NCBI GenBank assembly: GCA_014529385.2
Contig: CM043960.1
Location: forward strand, 24,335,896-24,399,895
Direction of reading: 5' to 3'
From: Adiantum capillus-veneris
Taxonomy: Eukaryota > Streptophyta > Polypodiopsida > Polypodiales > Pteridaceae
Length of the DNA: 64,000 nucleotides
The translations under genes and the position numbers were made by a program. The notes under the pieces are model-generated. The model saw nothing but the letters and a program-made list of their open reading frames with translations. It was not told where the DNA came from and did not search any database. Shown here piece after piece: positions 23,527 through 32,718 of the stretch (position 1 is its first letter; every line of letters starts with the position of its first letter).

Positions 23527-23790
23527 TGCCACAAAATGATGGCATGACCATTAACCAGCAGGGGACGAGAGAGAGAGAGAGGCGGGGGGGGGGGGGGGGG
23601 GGGGGGAGGGGGCCCGAATGTACCAACCCGGCAATCACGCCATATTTCTCGCTACAATCCACGAGGAGGTGGTAAGATGGTTGACGTGGTAGATTTTGGT
23701 GCAATAAAACACTTCGCACAACTTTTGAGGCGCTATATTTTTAGCAGATATGCTTTTGGAATACCTGTTTTTAGCAGACACAGCTCTTGG
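23527..23790 (+). mobile_element. LTR fragment of Gypsy remnant G (left)
   Basis: Starts TGCCACAAAATGATGGCATG and resembles the LTR piece at 39756-40066: shared words are ATGATGG, GCATGACCAT, an AG tract and TTTTTAGCAGATATGCTTTTGG. It includes G23 at 23584-23606. The LTR is cut short near 23790 and is followed by sequence like the 3' untranslated part of related elements. Confidence 0.65.
23584..23612. repeat. Poly-G tract
   Basis: 23 consecutive G residues, then A and five more G residues, after a short GA run. It has G-quadruplex potential and uncertain assembled length. Confidence 0.95.
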
Positions 23791-24091
23791 GCGACTGATC
23801 TATTGATGTATTTGTGTTTGTTTGAGTGCGAGAGGTGAAATTTCTACAACATTGTCTCTGTTCACCGATAGGGATGATACTGTTGATTGACATGATGAAT
23901 TTAGTGCATCTAGCCCTCTCTTGAAGAATGGTGAGATCTAGATATGATGGCTAAATGATTCATTGAACATGGACGCTACACAAAGTCTCGAGCAACAAGC
24001 CATTTTTATGCTTGTTGAGTATACCGACAAATATGTACTTGGTCTTGTAGACCTTGTTGAGGGCAAAGATGTGAATGTGACTTGTGAATGT

Positions 24092-24310
24092 GATCCTAGG
24101 GCATCAATAATTCTATCCAAATGAGATGATTGGATATTGATCTTAAAGCGTCAATAGTTCCAAAAGGATGATATGGCCAGATAGTGATCTTCCAGCACCA
24201 ACAGTTCTATCTAAATGAGATGATTGGATACCGATCTTAGTGTGTCAATAGTTCCAAGAGAATGATATGGCAAGATAGTGATCTTCATACATCAACAGTT
24301 CTAGATTAGA
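24092..24310. repeat. 94-bp tandem repeat, about 2.3 copies
   Basis: Copies start GATCCTAGGGCATC (24092), GATCTTCCAGCACC (24186) and GATCTTCATACATC (24280), an exact 94-bp period. Each unit contains two related half-units built on GTCAATAGTTCCA and CAACAGTTCTA, so the array grew by doubling of an unit of about 47 bp. Confidence 0.9.
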
Positions 24311-24414
24311 TAAGATGTGTAGTTTCATTGTTTGCATCTAAGTGTTCGATGTAAAATATGTGAATGTTCATCCAAAATCCAATGTGGACAAGGATTTGTG
24401 CACTTGCATGCTTT

Positions 24415-24419
24415 GTGAA
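24415..24419. repeat. Target-site duplication of element C (left, imperfect)
   Basis: GTGAA precedes the 5' LTR and GTCAA follows the 3' LTR (30939-30943): four of five bases match, consistent with one later mutation. Confidence 0.6.
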
Positions 24420-24618
24420 TGTCACAAATTGATGACGTGGCAATTTTGCCCGGACACACACACGGACAAACTGCTAACGTAGCGCCAGTCTTAAGGGCCA
24501 ATCTCTCTTGGCATGGAACTACACCGGGCGTGTCGACTCAATTTTTTGTGAAGTGTTTTAAGTAAATCTCTCTTGTGTGGCGACAGAACCTAGACTTGGG
24601 GAGTCCAAGTTTGTTACA
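24420..24618 (+). repeat. 5' LTR of element C, internally deleted
   Basis: 199 bp. It opens TGTCACAAATTGATGACGTGG and jumps near 24480 to GCCAGTCTTAAGGGCCAATC. It lacks roughly 370 bp present in the 3' LTR, including most TGACGTGGCA motifs and the AAAGAAATACC part of the conserved block. Confidence 0.88.
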
Positions 24619-24619
24619 A

Positions 24620-24631
24620 AGGTATCAGAGC
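24620..24631 (+). promoter_or_regulatory. Primer-binding site of element C
   Basis: AGGTATCAGAGC differs at one base from TGGTATCAGAGC, the plant initiator-Met tRNA primer site, and lies two bases after the LTR. Confidence 0.85.
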
Positions 24632-24776
24632 ACGGCCGATTTCTCTTCTGCCGGGAAATCCGATCCTTCTTCTTGCGGCACCTACGGATTCCAAAAAGAA
24701 TCAAACAACTCCATCTACCACCCATGAAGCAAGAGACAGTACGGGAAATTCAAGCGAATTAGCTGAGAATGAGTAA

Positions 24777-26280
24777 GGGCCACCTCGGCCCTTGCAGTAT
24801 GAACTCATGGAGATGCAACGTCAACAGCAGGTTGACCAGTGTGCAAAGCAGATGCTTCACTTTTCCAAGGATCCCGCAAAATTTTTTACCCAGCACTCGA
24901 TGGATGAAGTGCATACTCAGTGGCAAAAAGCCATTGAGACACCAATCAAACTGGCAATCAAGAAACCTCCTACTCCGAGGATGTTCACTGAAGAAGAACT
25001 CCATAATGTTGTTGAGACCTGAAGCGATCAACTTCTAGACACGAAGAAGCCATCAAAGAATCCATTGAAGAGGCAATTGAAGAAACACAACAAGGGGACT
25101 GACTACCCCGGTTACTTGGGTCGTCGATCTTCTTTTGCAACTGCACGAAAACTGAAGAAGCGTGTGCATTTTGAAGGACTACCAAGTTCTTCTTCCTTCT
25201 CTTCCAACAGTTCTTCTAGCTCTTCCTCTTCCGACTCGAGCGAGGAGGACAGAAAGGACAAGAAGCGAAGCAAGAAACAAAGTTCTAGAAAGAACAACAA
25301 AAAGGCAAAGAAGATCAAATTCCGACCAGTTTCTGACAGTTTTAAGGAGGAGTCATCCTCTGACAGTTCGGACTCGGACAATCGCACGTTTTATGCAAAG
25401 AAGAAACACTTTTACAAAGCCAACCAATATGATTTCCTCAAAGACAAGAACAAAAAGACAAAGGAATTTAAAGAGGGTGGACACTCAGTGAAATTTGAAT
25501 CCTTTTCCGGATTCCGAGATGCTCCGAAGGCTTTGGCTTTCATTCAGAAATTAGATATAGCCTTCTCTGGAGGACACTACTCAGAGCACTCCAAGATCAA
25601 GAGGGCAGCATCGTTTTTGAAGGGAAATGCACGAACACGGTGGTCCACTCTTCTTCTGAGGAAAGAAGCCTCGACCAAGTGGTTGACGTTCAAACGGCTC
25701 TTTATTTCTTCTTGGTTGACCCAGAGTACGAACGAGATGTGAGAACCGCTTGGAACCATCTTCCGATGACCAAGGGTGACACTTTGGACGCATATTGTGA
25801 AAGGTTTTAATCTTCTTTTCTACTGACCTCTTCCTTTTAGAAGGTCACTTTTAAGCGGGGATTCTCGATACATTCAGGTAACTTGACCTACCCCACTGAT
25901 GAAGTTTTGACTCAGAGGACCAAACAAACCTCGACAAACGACAATAGAAAGAAGAAGAACTACCAAAAAAAGAAGGATGCACAACCCCGTTTGACTGTGG
26001 AACACAGAGTCGACTATCTCAAAGAGGGAAAGTGTTTTGGTTGCGGAGAACAAGGGCACATTTCCGCAAAGTGCCCCAAAAAGGCACAACGAGGACAAAC
26101 TAAAGAAAGGCCTGAGAGTTCTAAAGCAGCAGAAGAACGTGGCAAAAAAGGCAAGATGAAAGCAAGACTAGTACCAGATTGCATGGGAACCGACCCAAGT
26201 GAAATGGATGAAAGTACGGAACTTTGTCGCGCATGGGGCAAAGTAAAAGATCAAGAAGCTCTCATTTTCTTTGATGGAGG
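24777..26280 (+). pseudogene. Gag of element C
   Basis: Three frames: an N-terminal part (24792-25022, M-Q-Y-E-L-M-E-M-Q-R-Q-Q-Q), a long part (25065-25742), and the CCHC part (25883-26280, C-F-G-C-G-E-Q-G-H-I-S-A-K-C). The middle part has a Ser/Asp/Glu-rich stretch absent from A and B, then the conserved gag domain (G-G-H-S-V-K-F-E-S-F, F-L-K-G-N-A-R-T-R-W). Stops at 25020-25022 and 25740-25742 and frameshifts make it non-functional. Gag forms the particle that packages element RNA. Confidence 0.82.
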
Positions 26281-26566
26281 AGCCAAGGCCAACTAGCAGC
26301 TTGACTCGAGATTACGCCAGACACGATGGGGCCACCGGCGGAGGCAATTCTGGCGGCGCCCGGACAGGATGTAACCATTACACCTGTCATTGGCAAACTT
26401 CGTTTGCATTGTCATGGGTATTTAGGGCACAAGGACTTTTACATCATGCCTTTGGAAGGGTGTGACGTCCTCCTAGGAATCCCTTGGTACCACAAGAACA
26501 ACACCATGGTCGACTATCGAGACAAGAAAGCGACTTTGACCAATGAGAAGGGCAAGAACAATGTAA
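26230..26566 (+). pseudogene. Protease region of element C
   Basis: L-I-F-F-D-G-G-A-K-A-N marks the aspartic-protease active-site position, with D-G-G in place of the usual D-S/T-G. A stop follows at once. A second frame (26326-26571) carries D-V-L-L-G-I-P-W-Y, the conserved C-terminal flap-side motif (compare D-V-L-L-G-I-P-W in B). Confidence 0.75.
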
Positions 26567-26567
26567 A

Positions 26568-28060
26568 ATGAAGAACGATTCCGTCCCTATTGTATCGGCT
26601 TCGGCCATTTCAAAACTAATAAAATCGAGTCAATTTGTTTACTTGATCTATTTAAAAGAATTGAATGATAAACAACGAACGACCATGTCTGAATTAGACA
26701 AAGAACGACAAGAATTTATGCACACACATGCTTACTGTTTCTCAGAAGGCCTACCAGGCGAGTTACCTCCATCTCGTCCTGAGGACCACACTATTGATCT
26801 GATCCATGGAACCACACCATCGAGCCGGCCACCTTACCGTGTTAGCCGAGCCCAGAATGAAGCAATCATGAACCAAGTGAAAGACCTTAAAAGGGTCTCA
26901 TCCAACGTAGTACTTCACCTTCTTGTTCTCCGGTTTTACTAGTACTAAAGAAAGACGGATCTTGGAGAATGTGCGTTGACTATAGAGCTCTCAATAAAAT
27001 AACCATCAAGAACACATTCCCTATTCTAAGGATCGATGATATTCTTCACGGACTTCAGGGATCCTCTTGTTTTAGCAAGATTGATTTGAAAAGTAGATAT
27101 CATTATATTAATCGCTCCAAGAGATGTCTACAAGACAGCCTTTTGGACAAGCTTTGGTTTATACGAAATTTTGTTGATGCCCTTTGGACTTACAAATGCT
27201 CCAACAACTTTCAATCGAATGATGGATAGGATTTTTCGAGAGCATGGATCTTTTGTGGGCACTTTCTTTGATGACATTATAGTTTTCTCCAAGAATGAAG
27301 TAGGCACCGACACCATCTGCTACAGGTCTTTCAGGCATTGCGCGATCATAGATTGGTTATTAATGCAAAAAAGAGCAAGTTTTTCTTGCCAGAGATACAT
27401 TTCTTGGGACACATCGTCTTAGCAGCAGGAGTACAGATGGACCCGGCCAAAATTAAGACTATCCGCAATTGGCCTGACTTGAAGAATGTTCATGAAGTTC
27501 GAAGCTTTTTGGGCTTGAGCTCTTACTACCGGCGGTTCATTCGAAAGTTTGCAAAGATAGCTTCGCCTTTGCACTTATTGACTCAAAAAGGAGTCCCTTT
27601 CTCGTAGGGGCCGACAGAGGTGACTGCTTTTCAGACACTTAAGGAAAAATTGACTACTGGACCAATGTTGGCTTTGCCATATTTGCAAAAGCCATTCAAA
27701 GTTTACAGTGACGCTTGTGGTCGTAGTCTGGGAGCGGTCTTGATGCAAGAAGGCCATGTGATTGCTTATGAAAGCAAAATGTTTCAAGGCCAGAATTGGT
27801 AGCCCAGATTTATGAGAAAGAGATATTGGCAATGATCCATGCTCTTACAAAGTGGCGACATTATCTGCTCGGATCCGATTTCACAATTTTTACAGATCAT
27901 CAGAGTCTGCGCTACTTCTTGTCACAGAAGCAGCTTTCAGAAAAGCAGATGCAATGGGCTAACATCTTGTCACAGTTTCACTTCCAAATTGTCCATGTTC
28001 AGGGACAGAAAAATTTAGTGGCAAATGCATTGTCTCGGAAGCCCCTCGTCTTGCCTATTT
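26568..28060 (+). pseudogene. Reverse transcriptase and RNase H of element C
   Basis: Motifs in several frames: [54 protein letters not shown] (catalytic), F-L-G-L-S-S-Y-Y-R-R-F-I-R, Y-S-D-A-C-G-R-S-L-G-A, Y-E-K-E-I-L-A-M-I-H-A-L and T-D-H-Q-S-L-R-Y-F-L. TAG at 27606-27608 and frameshifts near 26900, 27120, 27300 and 27800 disable it. Confidence 0.88.
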
Positions 28061-28061
28061 C

Positions 28062-29110
28062 CACGATCCATCATAGAAGCTTCGAGGATATGGTTGACCA
28101 GTACGCCACAGATCTGGACTTCACCGATGTTTTTACTCGGATACAGAATGGGAGAGACAGTTCTAGGATATTCCATACGGGATGGCTACTTGATGAAGAA
28201 AACGATGTTCTGTGTCACACAGACAAAGTGCCATTGTCCACCATTTACAGTGGACCGCCGCATCGATACCACCTTCAAGGAGGTAGAGCGTTATTTCTTT
28301 TGGTCGAGACCCAAGAAGGATGTGGACGACTTTGTTCGCAATTGTTTAGTATGCCAAAAGGTCAAGTTTGGCATGCATAAGGCACAAGGATTACTACAGC
28401 CTTTACCCATTCCCACCAGGCCTAATTTTTGAAGGCTTCGACGCCCTTCGAAGGCACTTTTATCCTTCAGTGAAGGGCAAAAATATTTTTACCCTTTGAA
28501 AGAAGGATAGAATATTGAAAAATCTTTTGAGTAGCCCTTCTATTTTTTGCCAAAATATAGCTTAATGAAGGATAGGTAAAAATTTACCCTTCAAATGAAT
28601 GATTAGGGTCACCCTTCAAAAATGAGCCTTGATTCCCACCCGCCCCTGGGAAAGTATTGCAATGGATTCATCTTTGATCTTCCAAAGACACATAGTGGGC
28701 ACGATGGCATTTGGACTGTCATTGACAGATTTAGCAAGCAAGCTCGCTTCATTCCAGTGAAGAAAAGAGTCAAGCCAGACCATTTAGCGAGATTGTTCAT
28801 TGCACAGATATTTTGGTCACATGGCAATGGGCATGCCTGAGACAATAGTCTCCGCAAAGATCCCCGATTCACGAGTTTGTTTTGGAGGGCTATTTGAGAG
28901 AACCTTGGCACACAGTTGCAATCTCGTCATCCTTCCACCCACAAACAAATCGGCAATCTGAGATCACAAATTCAGTTGTTTTGAATTTGTTGAACTCTTA
29001 CATCTCTGATCAAAAGACTCAATGGGAAAAAAATTTGCCTTCGGTGGAATTTGCCTACAACACGGTTCACTCTTCGACGGAAAAGCGCCATTTGAGATAA
29101 TTGAAGGTGC
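28062..29110 (+). pseudogene. Integrase of element C, split by a MITE
   Basis: The zinc-binding part ends C-L-V-C-Q-K-V-K near 28370. Coding breaks at 28417 where a 215-bp MITE lies and resumes at 28640 with F-I-F-D-L-P-K-T-H-S-G-H-D-G-I-W. Further on, S-S-F-H-P-Q-T-N-R-Q-S-E surrounds the catalytic Glu. Frameshifts occur on both sides. Confidence 0.85.
28409..28639. mobile_element. hAT-like MITE inside the integrase of C
   Basis: The element is 28417-28631 (215 bp). Termini CAGGCCTAATTTTTGAAGG and the inverse of CCTTCAAAAATGAGCCTTG form a 19-bp imperfect inverted repeat. The flanking target duplication is ATTCCCAC (28409-28416 and 28632-28639), exactly 8 bp. Internal words GAAGGGC and CCCTTC recur, so the whole can fold. 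It has no coding capacity. It inserted after element C. Confidence 0.88.
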
Positions 29111-29264
29111 TCAGAAGGTTCCTCCGTTTCTCAACACTAAAGACAAGATTTTTGAAGCCGACCAGTACACGAGGGACTAGGACACTGCTTTTGCCAAGGT
29201 CCGCAAGGCTCTCGAGAAGTCTCAGGTAAGACACAAGAAGACAACAGATTGACATCGACGCGAC

Positions 29265-29762
29265 TTGAAATTAAAGGAAGACGATTGGGTGCTCTTACGT
29301 TTTGAAAAGGCACGCCTAAGGAAACAAAAGGGAAAGGAGCGGCCTTTTCCAAAGCTTAGCATGAGGTATTATGGCCCTTTCCAAATTAAAGGAAAGATAA
29401 ATAACGTCTCCTTCCGACTCAAGATGCCAGATACTTGGAAGATTCACAATGCATTCCATGTGAGTCTCTTGAAACCTTTTAAAGGTGAGGTGCCAGTTGA
29501 TGGGGAGCCTAATGAGCAATTAGAGGTGGAAGAGAGTGAGGAGATACTCGTTCCTGAACAGATTTTGGCACACAAGGAAAGAAAAGTGAAAGGTAAAATG
29601 ATTCGGCGGTTCTTAGTTAAATTCAAGAACTATCCGGCATTGGATGCGAAGTGGATGGAGGAGGAGGACCTAACAGATACTCCTCAGATTTTGGAACTTT
29701 ACCTTGAAGCTTTCGGTTTAGCTGCGTCTACTCCGAGAGATCCCACAGATCAACAGGGTTGA
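29265..29762 (+). pseudogene. Integrase C-terminus and chromodomain of element C
   Basis: An open frame of 165 codons: D-D-W-V-L-L-R-F-E-K-A-R-L-R-K, Y-Y-G-P-F-Q-I, W-K-I-H-N-A-F-H-V-S-L-L-K-P-F, then the chromodomain (R-F-L-V-K-F-K-N-Y-P-A-L-D-A-K-W-M-E-E). This is the best-preserved domain of C, and unlike A its chromodomain tail is complete. Confidence 0.88.
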
Positions 29763-30317
29763 ATATGGTGCAGAGGGATTGCACAAGAGGGGAGTCGCTC
29801 CGCTCCTTTGTCACAGATTACCTTGATTGAATAGAGTCACTGATATCCCTTTGGGTTTCACAGATACTGTTGTGCTCATAGTATTTTTGTTGTATGACTT
29901 TATGGAATGGAATTCCCGAAGTTTAACATGAATGATTTGTGCTCTCTCATGTGACTTGTTTGAGTGCAGGAACTGAAAGACAAAATGACTGCAACATTTC
30001 GGTCTTAAAAATCTCTATAGACATGATCGCAATAATAATTAGCTATCCGACATCAGTGAGGTCCGGGATGGATTTAGATGTGGTTACTAAATACGTTGCT
30101 GGCAATCATGGTCTGAGATTTGGAATCAATTTTTCTAAGATTGATTTGTCATGTGATGTCATGTGCAGTGATGTGACTGTCGTCTTTGTACAGGTGCTAG
30201 ATGTGTCGTGTCTAGTGCGTCGATACTTAAGAGTCAATGTCTGCTGAAATGGATTATGATTCTGTCTATTTTGCAAGCGTAATCGAGGGCGATTACAAAT
30301 CTTTCAAGAGGGGGGTA
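29763..30317 (+). other. 3' untranslated region and polypurine tract of element C
   Basis: Non-coding. It ends in AAGAGGGGGG (30306-30315), the polypurine tract, just before the 3' LTR. Similar tails occur before the LTRs at 39756 and 42019, each with a TAATC..GATTAC word about 25 bp upstream of the purine tract. Confidence 0.75.
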
Positions 30318-30416
30318 AGTCACAAATTGATGACGTGGCAGTTTTGCCCAGACACACACACAAGAGGGGGGTAAGTCACAAATTGATGACGTGGCAGTTT
30401 TGCCCAGACACACACG
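30305..30416 (+). repeat. 56-bp tandem duplication across the PPT/LTR junction
   Basis: The block beginning CAAGAGGGGGGTAAGTCACA is present at 30305-30360 and again at 30361-30416. It includes the polypurine tract and the first roughly 40 bp of the LTR. A slip or restart at the polypurine primer could produce it. Confidence 0.9.
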
Positions 30417-30938
30417 GACAGACTGTTGACGTGGCAGGCAGACTGTACAGACGTTGACGTGGCAAGCCATATAGATCCCGTAAGTCACACTGACATGCTG
30501 ACATGGCACAACGTACGGATTTTCCACTTTTTGCGCTGACATGCTAACGTGGCTTGTTGTACGGAATTCCGCTTTTTGCACTGGCTGTTTTTACTGACAG
30601 ATTTTAAGCCAGTTGCTTTTAGGGTAGTTGTTTTTAAGTTTCACTACTCTTGGGGGCTCTGCTTTTAGCATCCCTTTGTAAGAATAAAAAGGGACCAACG
30701 GCCTCACTTCTCAGAGCATCTGGACGGGAGTCTGAGAGCTGAGGACCCCGGGGAGTTGTACTTTGCTCAAAGATTAATACAAAAAGAAATACCACAAGGG
30801 ACACCAGTCTTTGGGGCCAATCTCTCTTGGCACAGGACTACGCCGGGCCGTGTCAACTCAATTTTTTGTGAAGTGTTTTTAAGTGAATCTCTCTTGTGTC
30901 GCGACAAAACCTAGACTAGGGGTGCCAAGTTTGTTACA
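30318..30938 (+). repeat. 3' LTR of element C
   Basis: 621 bp including the duplicated start. The first dinucleotide reads AG where the 5' LTR has TG; the end is TTGTTACA. It carries six TGACGTGGCA-like motifs (30331, 30387, 30427, 30455, 30499, 30545) and the conserved R/U5-like block at 30781-30818. Confidence 0.88.
30331..30554 (+). promoter_or_regulatory. Array of TGACGTGGCA motifs in the LTR of C
   Basis: Four exact TGACGTGGCA copies plus TGACATGGCA and TAACGTGGCT in about 220 bp. TGACG and ACGTGG are cores bound by plant bZIP factors (TGA and ABRE/G-box types), so this looks like an enhancer in the presumed U3. Binding is an inference from the motif. Confidence 0.6.
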
Positions 30939-31091
30939 GTCAATGTACTATTTTGTGAGGATGGTCATTAGCATGTCTGCATGACATTAGTGCAGTTGTA
31001 TGAAAGATTAGTGCATCAAGACATCTGTTAGAGATCTGTGCGATCAGGATGTGATGGCTAAATACCTCATAGTGATCATCTGTGTCTGAGC
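30939..31091 (+). mobile_element. Interior of Gypsy remnant G, part 2
   Basis: Non-coding, between C and B. TTAGTGCATCAAGACATCTG and GATGTGATGGCTAAAT echo the wording at 23898-23955 in part 1, suggesting the same diverged repeat. It ends with TGAGC (31087-31091), the target duplication of B. Confidence 0.5.
31087..31091. repeat. Target-site duplication of element B (left)
   Basis: TGAGC here and exactly again at 39563-39567. It fixes both ends of B to the base. Confidence 0.92.
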
Positions 31092-32633
31092 TGTCACCAG
31101 GAGGTGTATTTTTCCTGTTGCCTTCCGTAAATAAGTATTAGATATATTTATTTTATTTTTACTTGTTTGTCCCAAAACCCTTGAAAAGGTGCAAGTGGAC
31201 ATTGCATGGCCAGTGTGAAACAGCTGCAGCCAAATGGGTTTCTCACATCGGGGATCTAGGTCCGTCAGACAGGGACTACTCGGGCCAGATAGCACTGAAT
31301 TCTGATGAGTATGGAAGCTCGTGTGCGCCAAACTGGAATTTGGGCCACTCGTCAAGTCACTATAACTTTATAAGTTGAAAGGGGCCAGTAAATTAACCCA
31401 CATTGTAGATGTTGGTCAAATGGTAGTCTTCAATGATGGTCAGGAGACCAAAAGGGACGCCATGGAAGCATCTCCTAAAATTTAGGAAACTGCTATTTTT
31501 GACCGGAAAATGTGTTCGCGTCATTAGCTCTGGAATGACAAGGGGAACATTTTATTGCTCTGCTGCCAAGTCAACTGACGCACCAGTTGAGATATTTTTA
31601 GCAGGGAAAGCCCAAACTCGGAAACTGGGCCACGTGTCAGCCTGTGAGCGATTTTGCCACTCTGGGAGGCAAAAACGAGCTGCATATCAACAAAGGGGGC
31701 GCCATTTTCAGCCTCAGGTGGATTGTAGCAGGTACAGAAGCTATGGAATGCTTACCTTGCCCTCTATGCACAGTATGGTGACGGGAGTGATGCCCCGCAC
31801 GCTACATACTGCTCTCTTTCTCCCCTACGTACACTATGTTATGCCCCACTAGTGGGCTTCTCATTTGACCTATGTACAGTTCTGGGGGTTTATGGGCGTT
31901 TGCCAAGGCAAGAGCCTTCTGAACAGGAACCGGATTAGCTAATTGCTAATCCCCCACAGGTACGCACAGTTCCATCACGAAAGATTGCGAGTTTGGAGAG
32001 TTTTCTCGCGTGAAAACTCGTCCAATTCACAGGGGAACTGTCCCATTGCGTGCGGGAGCCCTTGGGACACGCGTAGGCGTGTTCGCTCCGCTAAAAACGA
32101 TCCGAAACAGGGAATTACAGCCTGCTGTGTTTTTCTGCAGGTTTAGGGTTTCGCACCTAAACTGCAAGGGAACATCGGGGGAGCCTCGTGAGAGCCTTGG
32201 GATGCGTGTAGAGGCTTTTGGGCTCCCGGCAATGAAAAACAGAGAAATACAGCCCGCTGAATTTCTGTGACAGCTCACCAGAAAGCTTCCAGATATCGAG
32301 GGAATCCGTCCTAGACAGGTGTTTTTGACCTACAGGGGTTTTTGTGCCGTTGTGCTGTCGAAATCCGGTCGAAAACCTACGTTTTCAGCCCTCGCCAGGT
32401 TTGGACAGCTTTGTGAAAGCTTGTGCTAAGTGGTCGGATCGTCTACCTTAATTTGAATAAAGAAATACCGAAAGGGGCGCCAGTCTTTGGGGCCTACAAG
32501 GTGTCGGTCTCGTGTGCGCAGTGACATTCTAGTCGCTGGACGCAACTGTGTTCTCTTCCCTTCTCAGTGCTCTATGTAAAGTTAACAGGTAATTGAAATA
32601 GTACCGCCCTCTACGTTGTACGGGCCGGTTATA
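31092..32633 (+). repeat. 5' LTR of element B
   Basis: 1,542 bp from TGTCACCAGG to GGGCCGGTTATA. The termini are TG..TA instead of TG..CA. AATAAAGAAATACC near 32456 starts the conserved R/U5-like block and includes a polyadenylation signal. Short open frames inside the LTR recur in A and B copies but have no family motif. Confidence 0.95.
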
Positions 32634-32650
32634 TGGTTCCATCGACGGGA
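32634..32650 (+). promoter_or_regulatory. Presumed primer-binding site of element B
   Basis: TGGTTCCATCGACGGGA abuts the LTR end, identical to element A. It starts TGG but is not the initiator-Met site used by C, D and F. Confidence 0.6.
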
Positions 32651-32718
32651 TAGTCACTTTTTCTTCAAAAAGTGCAGCGTGGATTGTTGTGGGTGAAAGC
32701 AACACAGAGCTTGTCGAT

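Larger units (their letters stand above)
23791..24419 (+). mobile_element. 3' non-coding interior of Gypsy remnant G, part 1
   Basis: No ORF. The words TTTGTTTGAGTGC and CAACATT near 23817-23852 are also found in the 3' untranslated region of element C near 29956-30000. This supports descent from a related element's 3' tail. It contains a 94-bp tandem repeat. Element C begins at 24420. Confidence 0.5.
24420..30938 (+). mobile_element. Chromovirus C (Ty3/Gypsy), degraded
   Basis: A 6,519 bp element related to A and B but clearly another lineage. It has an initiator-Met primer site, a Ser-rich gag N-terminus, and LTRs ending TTGTTACA. The 5' LTR (24420-24618) has lost most of its middle, while the 3' LTR (30318-30938) is longer. 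Coding is broken by frameshifts, stops and an inserted MITE. It inserted into remnant G. Confidence 0.9.

Noticed and set aside
31433..31852. Recurrent ORF of 139 codons inside LTRs (also at 15780-16199 and 38362-38781)
   Set aside because: It recurs only because the LTR itself is repeated. It has no family motif, lies in U3-type regulatory sequence and is not kept in the diverged relative H.
32027..32278. 83-86 codon ORFs on both strands of each LTR copy (8595-8863, 15354-15622, 32010-32278, 38939-39207)
   Set aside because: Overlapping antisense frames in GC-rich LTR sequence. No start context or domain supports translation.
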